Source: Caenorhabditis remanei
Taxonomy: Eukaryota; Nematoda; Chromadorea; Rhabditida; Rhabditidae
NCBI RefSeq assembly: GCF_010183535.1
Contig: NC_071330.1
Location: 12,071,717 to 12,135,716 of the forward strand
Direction: 5' to 3'
DNA: 64,000 bases
The notes beneath the pieces were generated by a model. The model worked only from the letters and a program-made list of their open reading frames with translations. It made no database searches and had not been told where the DNA came from. Shown piece after piece: positions 41,176 to 51,660 of this stretch (position 1 is its first letter; each line of letters starts with the position of its first letter). Both the position numbers and the translations under genes were made by a program.

Positions 41176-42642
41176 ATGAAAATTTCCACGTTTTGCTTTT
41201 TCTTCTTTTTATTTTATTTCTCGATCGCTATTGAAATGGACGTTAAATTCAAGGCACGCTCGCTATGGAATACTGGAAAGGAGGTGACGATTCGATGTAC
41301 GAAGGCGTTGACGAATGGTGAGTTGGAGGGCATCTGGATAGACAGAGGGAAAGACAGAGATGATCTAAAAAAAATGCACAAATTATTTGACCAGCGGGGG
41401 AATTGAACCCTCTTAGGAGAGTGATAAAAGCGCCTGGTTTTGAAGCGAGGCTGGAGAATAGGAAGAGTGAAATTTGGGTTCCCCTGTTCCAGAAGTGGAT
41501 ATCTGGACGTACAGACACTAGTACAGACAAGAACCTTTTATGAATTATTATATATTCAAATCCACTCTTTTCCAGGAATCCGCTTCTCCGAGATGTACTC
41601 AATCCACGAATCATTCCTTCGTCCCATCACTCCGTCATCAGTCGAATATCCAGTTGATTGTATTGTCGCCTTCTTCCTATTCCATCTCTATCTTCTCTAT
41701 ATTCTCATCTTTGCTGTCTCCCTCGAAATTCTCAAGAAATTCAAGACAAAAGGCTCGGGAATCGCACCGATCACTGGGTGTCTGAAGGAGAAGGCGTCCG
41801 TTTGGTTGACATATTTCTTCGTTTTTCAGTCGATTTCTAGAATGACTTTCGGGATTGCCACGTTGGATCGAGTCATGGGATGGGCGTTTCAAGTGAAACC
41901 GCAGATTAATTTCAAGCCACAGATTGTGAGTTCCACACAAGTGCAGACTTCTTTATCACGGTAATGAGTTCTCACCGTCGGCCGCCCCTCCGCAGTCGAG
42001 TGGTTAGCGTTCCTGGCCGAGAATCTGATATCGCGGGTTCGACCCCACACGAGTTCAATTTTTTTTGTTTTCTGGATTTTACTATTTCATTACTGTCTGA
42101 ATCCATCCAACCACAAAAAAATTACAGAAAATCGGAAAAAGCAAGTCGAACGAAAGTGTGGTGTCTGTGAAGAGTAAAATTGGAACCGAGTTGCATGTTG
42201 GATTTGAGTCGGAAGATGAAGATACCCGAAAAACGATCAAAAACCTCGGAAAGATCAAGAAAAGTGTCAGTTTCGCGTCGGATATGGCTGATGCGATGAT
42301 TATGGGGTAAGAGCGCGCGTCAACGGCACGCCAGACAACTTCTCATTTTTAGCCAAAAAGAAGACTCCGATACTGAAAAAGAGGAGTGGAAAGATGCTGC
42401 TACTTCGGATTTCTCGATTGCTGGTCAGGAGGTTGATTCGTCGTGTATGGTGCAGAAGTGGTTGGAGAATACGGAGTCGATGAATTCAGAAGACGTCAAG
42501 ATGCATGTGATTAAGTTGGTGGCAGAGAATGAGAAGATGAAGAGGGTTGGTTCAATTAGACAGAAGTGTGGGAATCAGAATTGAAAATTTTCAGGAATCG
42601 TTCTGGTACAAGCCGTCGGCAATCAATGAAACGGGTGCGTAG
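41176..42642 (+). CDS. Unrecognised membrane protein with signal-like N-terminus
   Basis: CDS join(41176..41317, 41576..41925, 42128..42306, 42353..42545, 42595..42642), 303 aa, in phase throughout. It starts with a hydrophobic leader (MKISTFCFFFFLFYFSIAIE) and has hydrophobic segments at about residues 77-98 (CIVAFFLFHLYLLYILIFAV) and 118-138 (VWLTYFFVFQSISRM). A long charged C-terminal half follows (FESEDEDTRKT, KEDSDTEKEEWKD). I do not recognise the family. The last donor (GTTGGT) is weak, so the C-terminus may differ. Two introns carry tRNA-like relics. AATAAA follows at about 42704. Confidence 0.55.
41385..41455 (-). other. tRNA-like relic (3' half only)
   Basis: On the minus strand GAGGGTTCAATTCCCCCGCTGGTC looks like a T-arm with B box and acceptor strand. 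No matching 5' half or clear anticodon arm is present. It lies in intron 1 of the membrane-protein gene. Confidence 0.25.
41985..42056 (+). other. tRNA-like sequence (pseudogene or SINE head)
   Basis: AGTCGAGTGGTTAGCGTTCC resembles an A box/D arm, and GCGGGTTCGACCCCACACGAG a B box/T arm, followed by an oligo-T run. The acceptor ends do not pair well. It lies in intron 2 of the membrane-protein gene. Confidence 0.35.
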
Positions 42643-42834
42643 CATGGATTCATCGAAGGACAATCGATAAACAGGTTACTATTTGGAAGTTATAATTCAG
42701 TCGAATAAAGGATTCATTTCATTTTTTTGGATGAAACACTTCTGAAACGCTGAAAAAGTATAAATCACCCATTTAATTCATATAGACAAAGGGGATGACA
42801 AATCTTCAAATGCCGGGTTTTTGCAAATTTTATT

Positions 42835-42945
42835 ATATCCGCGACATCCGGACGCTTGCGACATACAGACAGACACTCGGAATTTAAGACACTTGAAAAT
42901 GAGGGCATCTGGACATCCGGACACACATACAGACAGATAGACAAA
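42835..42945. repeat. GACAGAC / ATCCGGAC low-complexity repeat
   Basis: CATCCGGACGCTTGCGACATACAGACAGACA and similar words. The same family fills the SNARE-gene intron (43815-43915, 43955-44095). No gene between 42643 and 43414. Confidence 0.5.
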
Positions 42946-43414
42946 ATGAAAGAATCTTACGGTTTTTTGTATTTTCTCTCTTCACTTTATTATCTAATTC
43001 GATTCATTTTTTCTCATAAAAATAAAATTGGAACAATGAAGCTGATACGTTTTTCGTAACCCAAAGAAAATGAAGCAAATGACTTTGGCAGATGGATTTC
43101 AAGAGGGACAAAAAGCAACAAATATAGAATAAGGGGAAGGTTTTTGAGGGAGAAACCGGTTAATAAATTAATCGAACTGGACAAAAAAAATACCAAAAAA
43201 ACTAATCGAAATATAATTTTAAACAATCAAAATAGTTTCTATTTGAAACAAAGAAAACTTTCGAAGTGAGGTCCTAAAATGATAAAAATCCCGAAAAGAA
43301 ATTGAAAAAACGAAGCTCATTGGAATAGAAAATTAGAAAAAAAAAGTAGAAATTTATAACATTTACACGTAAAAGAACGAGGTGATTACTCTAAATGCTA
43401 ATTGATCTACCTTT

Positions 43415-44144
43415 TTAGAAGTTGTACCATTTCTTCTTCTCATATTTCTCCACGAGTTTTCCAGTTCTTGATGACAAACTCATTGCATTGTTCTTCAGAT
43501 TTTCAGTAGCATCTACTGTTGCATTCAACTTTTCCGTTCTTTCATTCAAATTCTGAAGAGCCATTGCAGCCGCCTGTCCAGCTGATACACCACCTGCTTG
43601 AGCACGATCCATTTGAACAGAGGGACCGGGGATCGTACGAGCAACACTTCGCATTGGATTCACGCCGGAACTGTTCTTGACTCCTATATTTTCGGATAGA
43701 ATAGCATCAATATCGTTTGGATCATTTCGGGGAGTTCCTCCGAATATCGACGATACGCCCTGCCAAGCCAGAGATATCCTTTTTCGCAATTTCTGAAATT
43801 TTTCGTTTTTCGATACAGTAGGACATCTGGACACACCGACAGACAGGCAGACAGACGAACGTTTCAATTTTTGCGATTTGAGACATCCTGACAAACTGAC
43901 AAACTGACACACAGACCGATATTTAGTCAGTCACAATTTTAAATCTGGAAAATTTGGACATCTGGAGAAACGGACGCATAGACAGACGGGATAGCAAAAA
44001 TTCGAATGTTTCCAAACCTTCGATTTTCGGTTTTTTCCAAATTATCTGATTATCGAGACATCCGGACATCCGGACGCTTGAGACACACAGACAGACGTTT
44101 GAGGCATTTTTAGGATCTCTCTTATTTTTGAAAAGTGATCGCAT
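43415..44144 (-). CDS. Small R-SNARE-motif protein with tomosyn-like C-terminus
   Basis: Exon 2 (43792-43415, stop at 43415) is well supported: RKRISLAWQGVSSIFGG, then MALQNLNERTEKLNATVDAT running into VEKYEKKKWYNF. The last part is an R-SNARE coiled coil. NERTEKL carries the zero-layer Arg, and the YxxKKWYxF ending is that of tomosyn. Proposed exon 1 is 44144-44097 (MRSLFKNKRDPKNASN), phase 0, giving 141 aa. Its donor GTCTGT is weak. There are no WD40 repeats upstream, because the collagen gene starts 125 bp away. So this is either a short SNARE-only protein that could compete with synaptobrevin for syntaxin/SNAP-25, or the tail of a broken tomosyn copy. No membrane anchor is present. Confidence 0.5.
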
Positions 44145-44268
44145 GTGTGGGTAGAATCAATGAAATTGATTTATTTGAGATTACAAGTAATACACAAAGG
44201 TTTTCCTGAAATTGAATAAAGAAAGAAGGCAGTGGCAATACAAAAATGAGCAAAGAGAGATGATTGAT

Positions 44269-45530
44269 CTACTTTCTGCGGACAGTTCCATCTTCGAAGA
44301 AGACTCCTCCATCCAAGGCGCAATACTTTGGACACACTCCACGGTTTCCAGCTCCTCCCGATTGTCCAGGACGTCCTGGTTGTCCTGGATGTCCGTCTGG
44401 TCCTGGACGTCCTGGCTGTCCTGGTGCTCCCTTTGGTCCAGCTGGTCCTGGGCGACCACCTCCTGAGCTTCCTGGCTGTCCGGCTTGTCCTGGTGCTCCA
44501 CGTGGTCCTGGTGGTCCTGGTGGGGCGACACCTCCTCCGTATCCGTGAGCATCGGCTCCTGGCTGTCCTGGTGCTCCTGGTCGTCCGTCGTTTCCTGGTT
44601 GTCCGCGTGGTCCCTTTGGTCCTGGTGGTCCTGGACGAGAGGATCCTCCTCCGACAGCTGGTCTTCCTGGTTGTCCATCGGATCCTGGGCGTCCTGGTGG
44701 TCCTGGTGGTCCTGGACGTCCTCCTGGGCATGGTTTGCATGGAGTTGGAACGACTGGATGACATGGTCCGCTGCTTCCTCCTTTTCCTGGATTTCCTGGC
44801 ATTCCCCATGCTCCTGGCGCTCCTGGACGTCCTGGCTTTCCTGGAGTTCCAGCGGCTCCTGGAGCTCCTGGACGGCAGCATGTGGAGCATCCACCTCCAC
44901 CTCCACCTCCTCCTTGTGGTGGGAACACTGGCTGTTGTGGTTGAGCATAGCCACCACCTCCGTATCCGGCGTGACGAGCGTTACGGGTAGAGTTCTGGTT
45001 GGATCCGACGGAGGCGCGAAGATGGTTGACCTCGGAGAAGACCTCGTCGGCAGAGTGTTTACAGAAGGAGACCTCTTGGGTAAGACGAACTCTCATTCCG
45101 GTGACATAGTTGTAGACCATCGGAAGGGTGATGCATACCTAGAGTTTTATAGGTTAGGAGGGAGGATCTGGTAATTTCAGGTCTCTGGCGTGACTGGCTC
45201 AGAAGATAGAGCTAGGAGGAAGTAGGGAAAAAACAGATAATTTCCAAAACTGTGAAGCACGGGCTTTCCACTAGACATTTGAGGTCTAGTTAAGGTTTTT
45301 CAATCTAAGTTAGGTTCATACTCCAGCGATTCTCAAGTTCATAAGCGGCTCACCAAGAACGTCTAGACTAGACAACAGTACCCTACAGTAATCAACAGTA
45401 CCCTACAGTAACCTACAGTAATCTACAGTAATCAAAGGACACTTACCGAAACGACGGAAAGAACGCAAAAAGCGACAGCAGAGAAGGCAACGAGCCGATA
45501 AGCCTTTAGCCGTACGTCAATATCCATCAT
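44269..45530 (-). CDS. Cuticle collagen
   Basis: Exons 45530-45447 and 45138-44269; 318 aa. Exon 1 codes the N-terminal cytoplasmic/membrane part (RLKAYRLVAFSAVAFCVLSV) that continues as SVCITLPMVYNYV across the intron. NSTRNAR fits the RxxR subtilisin-type cleavage site of cuticle collagens. After a Gly-rich stretch (QGGGGGGGGCSTCCRPG), several Gly-X-Y blocks are separated by short breaks and Cys pairs (GPCHPVVPTPCKPCPG). The C-terminus is CPKYCALDGGVFFEDGTVRRK-like. A secreted structural protein of the exoskeleton, trimerised in the hypodermis. The member cannot be named from sequence alone. Confidence 0.9.
45370..45435. repeat. Short tandem CTACAGTAAYC repeat in the collagen intron
   Basis: Five to six units of ACAGTACCCTACAGTAATCA type, a common Caenorhabditis intronic repeat word. 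Confidence 0.6.
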
Positions 45531-46415
45531 CTTCTCTTCTCTTCTTTTCGTCGAGAATCGAATCGAATCGACAAGACTGTCGTTTCCTGCCGAGACGACT
45601 TCCTTTTATACTCCCGTGTTTCTGTACCGGTAGAACCGTTTAGTTAGCATTCAGGGTTCTCTCCTACTGCTAAACGGTTTTTTCCTCTGAGTCTCCAACG
45701 TCTTCCATACTATTTCGCCTGATTTCAGGTCTCCATCTCCGCCCCTAGAAAAAGGAAGAGAGCGAGGGGAGGGGAAGAAGTCATGGTCACTTTGGAGATT
45801 GTGGCAAAAAAAAAGAAATAGAGATAGTTGAGACAAGAGAAAAACAGTCGATGTTTTGTCTCTTTTTCTGGGTAAACAGATAGATGGAAGAAGAGGAGGT
45901 GGATGAACGCACAAAACAACAACTATTTATTTTTTTTGTAAAAGATATACTCTTCCTTCTTCTCCTTTTTTACAAGGAAGTTAATTAACTGTTTTTCTTT
46001 TCTGTGGTTTTTGGCGCCTCTCAATCCTCTCAACTAATTCGTCTAATCTATCCGGAAGGATCTTTCTTGAATGAACACCTTTTAAAATAATCAACCTTGA
46101 CCACTCGATTTTTGCTTGGAAGGTTTTGGAATAAATGGGTTGAGTGGCATGGTTAGAGGGTACTGTAGGTAAATACAATGTTTGGAGAACCTGAGTTACA
46201 AGAAAGTTCGGGTCTGAAACTCTTGTGTAGTCCTCTCGGACAAGATTTTTGCTCAATTCCTCGTTTCCTCACTTATTCCAATCTTACAAGGGAACCTCGG
46301 GTGGTCGCAAGTTTGGAACTTCAGAACGGCGTCTGAAACCGAGAACCAGCAAGTCGAATTTAATGTTACCAAGTTTAACAGTGAAGCGCGTTTGCATTAC
46401 CAGAACAGAACCTCA
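45531..46415. other. Intergenic region upstream of the collagen gene
   Basis: Promoter-side sequence of the collagen gene with CT-rich tracts. A minus-strand open stretch at 46256-45981 (LQTLYLPTVPSN, DELVERIERRQKPQKRK) has an internal TTTCAG that could be an acceptor, but it has no ATG and no upstream exon that I can find. Confidence 0.35.
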
Positions 46416-46417
46416 CT

Positions 46418-47075
46418 GACTAGGGAAGGCCTCGGGGTGACCGTGGAGTTCTGGAACGTGACCTATATCATTGGAAAGCTGAGAAAATGCTGATTCTTAA
46501 AATATCGTAAAATCTGTATTAGAGCGACACCTTTAATAGAACGGCACCTCTAATAGAACGACACCCACCTATACTCAGGATTCATGAATATGATTATCCC
46601 AGTGTATTTTCTTGGTTCTAATTTGAAGCAGCGTGATTAGTAACTTCTCAGCGAATAGAACTTTCAAAAAAGTTTTTTTCCGTTTAACTTTAATGAGTTT
46701 CTGAAACCACAAAATTTTTCTGAGAGGCGGTTGAAAAATGGAGCGACATGTCGCTCTAATACAGTTTTTACGGTATATTCAGTTTTTGCCCTCGAGGTCG
46801 GGTGTTCGAGAAAAACAAGGTCAAAGTTTGGAAAAAATGACAAATTATTGCCTAAAATAACACGCTAAAATTGCAAAAAATTCAAAAAAAAATTTCGCGT
46901 GTCAGAAAGGCAATAATTAATCATTTTTCCTAACTTTGACCTTGTTTTTCTCGAATACCAGGCCTCGAGGGCAAAAACTGAATATACATTTGGAATCAGC
47001 ATTTTCTCAGCTTTCCAATGATATAGGTCACGTCCCATAACTCCACGGTCACCCCGAGGCCTTCCCTAGTGAGAA
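46418..47075. repeat. Foldback element, one arm interrupted
   Basis: Ends TCACTGACTAGGGAAGGCCT and AGGCCTTCCCTAGTGAGA. The arms also share CACGGTCACCCCGAGG, GCTGAGAAAATGCTGATTC and CAGTTTTTGCCCTCGAGG. The left arm is split by another element at about 46500-46776. Confidence 0.8.
46500..46776. repeat. Nested MITE with TATCGTAAAATCTGTATTAG ends
   Basis: Ends TATCGTAAAATCTGTATTAG and CTAATACAGTTTTTACGGTA, and inner GAGCGACAC/TGTCGCTC. It sits within the left arm of the foldback element, so it inserted later. Confidence 0.75.
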
Positions 47076-47213
47076 CCCGACTCAAATAAATACCTATTCC
47101 TTCTCTTATTTCCCTCACCAACACACCAACTGTTTGAAATTTCTGAAACACCTGACATGTCACTCATTCCCCAGGTGTAATATGTACTCCCTCAACGACC
47201 CACTTTCCCACCC

Positions 47214-48323
47214 TCCGTTGTGGTCTAGTGGTTAGGATTTATGGCTCTCACCCATAAGCACAGGTAGTCCGCCACGGACGCAATATGGGCGATATATGGG
47301 CCGCGCGTGGACTCAGCACGAATTCGCTGAGGATTGTATGTGGTCCGTATACGGTCCGTTTTGAGTCCGCGCGCGGACGTTGTCGCTCGCACTGCCAGCC
47401 CTCTCCCTACTTTTTTTCCGGTTGAGATTGTCATTTAACAAAGAAGAATTGAGATAAAATTACTATTTTATTAAAAGAAAGATAGAAGGAACAGTAAAAA
47501 TGATAAAAATAAGAAGAAAACACAGCAAATTAGACTTAGAAATCAGAAGTTTGTCCGGCAGTCATGTCCTTGAAATCCATCGAATACCATTTGTCGTAGA
47601 AGCAGTTTTCAGTCGTTGACGTCTGTTTTCCCTTCGTATTTCTGAAAAGAAAATCAATTAATTGCGGAATAAAATATTATTGTTCAGTTATTTAACTTAC
47701 TTTCGAAAATGGGTTCCTCCCTCCGGAAAAATACAGTGTTGTGCTTGGGAAGTGGCCAATTTTATCGAATTACCTCACTGAAAGAATTTTATTTTAATAG
47801 AAAATGCTGAATACTATTACAAACCTTTGAGAAAAGCGATGAATTGATTCCATATTGGCTGTCGCTGCTGCTTCTCTTTTTGGGATCATCGGACTGACTG
47901 AAAACACAATATTTTTCTGATCATTCACAGTAAAATGAGAGAATTTTTCACGAAAAAAATTAATCAGGAAAAATTTCAATAGAGAAAAACATAAAGAAAA
48001 GCGAAACTTTCGAAAAAATAGGGAAAGAAACGTAAACGCTCCATAAATGATTAAAAAATTATCGTTATCCGAGAGAAGTCCGAGAGCTTCGGAAGAGCTA
48101 CTGCATGCCGCGGCCGCGGCCAGCGCGCCCATATACGGTCCGCGCGCGGACGCCTGCCGCCCACTTCCACCTCTTTTCCCGAAGTCCACGCTGCGTCCAT
48201 ATACAGTCCGCAGCGGACCAAATTTCCGCTGCGGACTCTATGTGGACGGAAAATGGGACTGAATCCGCATGCGGTCCGCACGCCAACTACCTGTGAGGCC
48301 GGGGTTCGATTCCCCGCAACGGA
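47214..48323 (+). pseudogene. tRNA-Glu(CUC) split by a DNA transposon
   Basis: 5' part 47214..47258 (TCCGTTGTGGTCTAGTGGTT through anticodon loop CTCTCAC to CCATAAG) and 3' part 48296..48323 (AGGCCGGGGTTCGATTCCCC, GCAACGGA). Joined with one AG removed, the halves equal the intact gene at 49111. The insertion is just 3' of the anticodon stem. It must be non-functional unless excised. Confidence 0.9.
47259..48295. mobile_element. 1,037-bp non-autonomous DNA transposon with CACAG termini
   Basis: Terminal inverted repeats CACAGGTAGT...ACTACCTGTG, flanked by a 2-bp AG duplication. The subterminal regions are full of short inverted GC-rich words (GTCCGCGCGCGGAC, CATATACGGTCCG, GGTCCGCTGCGGAC type). 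CAC ends, a 2-bp duplication and subterminal repeats suggest the CMC (CACTA/Mirage) group; that is inference. No transposase is seen. The middle (47440-47900) holds AT-rich sequence with exon-like minus-strand pieces. Confidence 0.75.
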
Positions 48324-49110
48324 ATAATCCTTTTTTCATTTTTGAGGTTTCGTTGTTATGTGTTTTAAAGTCATTGTAGCAAACATTGCCTGTTTTTTCC
48401 TGAGGCATTCTCGATAAGAATTTGAATTTCGCATTTCAATTCTTTAATTTTCACACCTCTCCTTTCCCACATCATTTTAATGAAAAAAACGTGCAAAGCG
48501 AGGTGTCTCACGGAACATTGATTCGAATCAATTTACTTCAGTTCTACGGTTACGTTTTTTTCCGTTTGACCTTCGCCAAACAAGTCAAAAAAGGTAAATC
48601 AGAGAAAAAGAGAGATCAGATGGGAAAGGATGATATTAGGGGTATTTTTGAAAGAAAAGGACACATGATGGGTTTCTCGGGAAGCAGAAGACCGGGGAAT
48701 TAGCTGCCAATTTGTGGTGATCTTTGCTGTTTTATAAAGAAGACGATGACATCAAAAAATAGTTCCTTCTGCAAGAAAATGAGACTTTTTGTTTCAGTGT
48801 TTGATTGGTCAAGGCTAGAAGACTCTAGGCAGGCCCTGAGAATAAGCTGAAGAGGCAATAATTTCTAGTTTACGATATAAGTCACTTAAAAATGATATTT
48901 GTTTCGAAACTTATGAGCTTTCAATACACTTTTGCTGATTCCAAACCATTTTACAAGAAGCTCGGTCACATGGCTCTGGATATTTTACTCCAATCAAACG
49001 AGCGGAGAATCAATTTCAAAGTGTAAAATTTTCTTCCTCTCTAATTTTATTTTCCGCCTTCAAACCTCCCTGTGTAATTTCCATGCCCTCGTCGACCCAC
49101 TTTTTCATCC
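48324..49110. other. Spacer between the tRNA-Glu copies
   Basis: AT-rich, no gene recognised. The last 30 bp (CGACCCACTTTTTCATCC) match the 5' flank of the split tRNA. Confidence 0.4.
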
Positions 49111-49181
49111 TCCGTTGTGGTCTAGTGGTTAGGATTTATGGCTCTCACCCATAAGGCCGGGGTTCGATTCCCCGCAACGGA
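49111..49181 (+). tRNA. tRNA-Glu (anticodon CUC)
   Basis: Acceptor TCCGTTG pairs with CAACGGA. D arm GTCTAGTGGTTAGGAT, anticodon arm TATGG-CTCTCAC-CCATA with CTC at the anticodon position, T arm CGGGGTTCGATTCCCCG. An oligo-T run follows within 10 bp. Reads GAG codons. Confidence 0.95.
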
Positions 49182-49182
49182 A

Positions 49183-49756
49183 TAACGTTTTTTTTTCATT
49201 TTTATTTTCAACAAAAAACTACATTTCAAATTTTCTTTTTGAATTCAAGTACTCATCACCCAATTCTTCCGAATGTGACCTTGTTATTTATTTTTCTCTT
49301 CATATAAATGACAAATTCCTCTTTTCTGTCCTATAACCCGAAAGTTCTCGCACCTCTTTCTCTCCTCCCCCGATCTGATAAACTCAGTGACCTTTTTCCA
49401 TTTCAAATTCTCTCCCGAACCCATCTATCCAACCAATCAACACAAATGGTGTCCGAAACTAAAACCGACAAAAATATAAAAAAGAAACGGAAAAGTAAGA
49501 TATCTGATGCTGTAGAACCGGCGGAAAAAAATAAGAAAAAACTGGTTAGAGGACACAAGACATGAACATACTACTAGTTAAGAGGGAGAGAGAGAATTGT
49601 TTTTGGCATTCATTTAGAAGAAATCGAAATGATAAAAAATTGGGTTTGGCAGGCGACTACGTAATTTGAGGAATGGGGTGACACTTGAAAACAAATCAGA
49701 GAAAATAGAACGAGACGAAAGTACACATTCAAGAAGAAATAAGAAAAAAACATTAT
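49183..49756. other. Spacer, no gene recognised
   Basis: A weak open stretch (49308-49565) has a basic end (KNIKKKRKSK) but no supporting structure. Confidence 0.35.
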
Positions 49757-49826
49757 TCCGTTGCGGGGAATCGAACCCCGCCTTATGGGTGAGAGCCATA
49801 AATCCTAACCACTAGACCACAACGGA
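49757..49826 (-). tRNA. tRNA-Glu (anticodon CUC), second copy
   Basis: Same as the copy at 49111 but one C shorter between the anticodon and T arms (AAGGCGGGG, where the other has AAGGCCGGGG). All stems pair. The 5' flank (GGATGGAAAAGGGGGTCG on the plus strand) matches the flank of the other copies, so the unit was duplicated in inverted orientation. Confidence 0.9.
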
Positions 49827-50781
49827 GGATGGAAAAGGGGGTCGGCAAGGGCGTATAGATTTCAGAGGGCGAGAGGGAGCGGCGGCCAGGTCTGGGGGTT
49901 TACAGCTGTGTGTTACAGATATGATACAATGAGAATATAACATTTTCAGATGTTCAGATAGCATTTTTCGTCAAAATCGTAGATTTTCTGGTGAACTCAA
50001 TACTTCTTACCAGATGTTTTGGGTGTGTGTACCAAATGTGCTCCATCGAGAGAGCTGATTGATAGCTTTGATTTTTTCTGATTTTCATGTCAAAATCACA
50101 GGTTAAATTGTGTTCTTAGGGAAGGAAGCTCGCTCTACTGTACAAAATTCCAACGTCCAGTTTCGGATACTGTACCACGGATTTTGTATCCCGCGCTGCT
50201 CATCACTTCAATAAAATTCACATTTTACTCTTTCTGACTCATTTTCTTCTTCCAAGCCCATTTTGACCTACTTTGGTTTCCTCGAACTCAATTACTTCCT
50301 GCCAAAAAGGAAGTAATCTTCTGTTTTTTCCTTATTTCTACCATTTTCCCAAAATCAGGTCAAACGTCTTCAATACTCTCAACAAACACTCAAGAAACCG
50401 TATAACTTTATATATCATCAGATACACTGAAACCAATTCCTCTCTTTTTCTTTCCGTGGACCGGTCAAGGAAGTCGATTCCAAAAAAACCAATGAGGGGA
50501 CACAAGATTTTAAATGAAGGACACATCTCCTTGCAAGTTTCTTCGTGTCTTCTGGTCGTTGAGACCTTGGTATCTAGAGGGGGTAAACAAGTAACCCCTA
50601 GGAGGAAGAAGTGATTTTGGTCTATTTTTTTTCAGGGAAGAAGGTAGTGGCACTCGAGACTGGCTGTTATGGGAGGACGAAGTGAAAGTTGTATTGGCCA
50701 GAAAATTTGAAGTGGCTGCGGTTTCGGAATTTGATTTGATTTAATTATGGAAGGAAAAAAACTATTTTTGAACAAAACCCT
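49827..50781. other. Spacer, no gene recognised
   Basis: No exon or RNA gene seen on either strand. Confidence 0.35.
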
Positions 50782-50853
50782 TGCCCCCAGGCGGGATTGA
50801 ACCGCCGACCTTCTGTTTACGAGACAGACGCTCTGCCACTGAGCTATACGGGC
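50782..50853 (-). tRNA. tRNA-Thr (anticodon CGU)
   Basis: Minus strand GCCCGTA acceptor, D arm GCTCAGTGGCAGAGC, anticodon arm TCTGT-CTCGTAA-ACAGA with CGT, T arm GGCGGTTCAATCCCGCC, 3' strand TGGGGGC plus A. All arms pair except one G-G in the acceptor stem (position 5 with 68). A poly-pyrimidine run lies downstream. Reads ACG codons. Confidence 0.85.
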
Positions 50854-51454
50854 ATGTCCAACGGCGGACACTCATGGCGGTCAAGAAGGAGAGGGTAAGG
50901 GGAGGGAGGGGGCAGACAGGGGAGAGGGGTCTCCGGCGGGTATGGAGAAGAGAGGGGGGGGGGGTCTTGTTAGATGTTTGTCTTAAATTTTGGGGTGTGC
51001 AAGTGCGCTCTACTGGACTGTTTTTGAGCAGGTTTGAACTAGAAGATACTCTAGTTTATTAATTGTTTCCCACTCAATTTGTCTTGGTGTGACCCGATTG
51101 TATTATGCGACTGACTGACTGCTACCTGCCATTCCATCTACACACTTGACTAGCTGACATCATTCGGAATTCGGTGAAGAGAAAGATTGGAAGATGATTG
51201 TCGGTCGACGGGAAGAGAAGAAAAACTGACGGAAAACTGATGGAAAATAGTGAGAGATACTACTATTGCCATCAAAACAAACTAACTAATAGTTCAAGGA
51301 GAGAAAAATAGGACAGAAATCAGTTGGGAAAAGGGGAATTGAGTAAGGGTAAATAACTACTATAAAGGTATACTAGTTAAACTTCGACACCGGTATCAAA
51401 ATAACAAGAATTTGAGAAAAAATCTTTTCGATAAATTTCCGAAGTCACAAAAAC

Positions 51455-51660
51455 TTTTTCAGTCAAATAGATGTCAATGGGAAGGGGATGTTCCATTGGT
51501 TGAAGCAACACGGCGGATCAGCGGTAACCCAGAGACTCCGGACTGATTGAAATGACTGAGAGAGAGGTTGCTTATATAGTGGAGGCTTATTGAGCGACCG
51601 ACATTTTTTGATAAATGGCAGAGACCTACGGAGTTGTGAATTGATGTGAGAGGGTCTTAT
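51455..51660 (-). repeat. 0.2-kb direct repeat, copy A
   Basis: Shares with copy B GATGTCAATGGGAAGG, CTCCGGACTGATTGAAATGA, GCTTATATAGTGGAGGCTTA and GAGCGACCGACATTTTTTGA. On the minus strand it reads TGATAAG, then TATATAAG, then CAGTCCGGAGTCTCTGGGTT, an order that resembles a promoter with its transcript start. Product unknown. Confidence 0.5.

Noticed and set aside
44328..45174. Long Trp/Ser-rich and Leu/Val-rich frames on the plus strand over the collagen gene
   Set aside because: They are the antisense of Gly-X-Y codons, which are naturally open. The collagen strand has correct ends, intron and motifs.
45981..46256. Minus-strand 91-residue frame as an independent gene
   Set aside because: It has no ATG and no upstream exon, and borders repeat sequence; kept only as a note in the intergenic entry.
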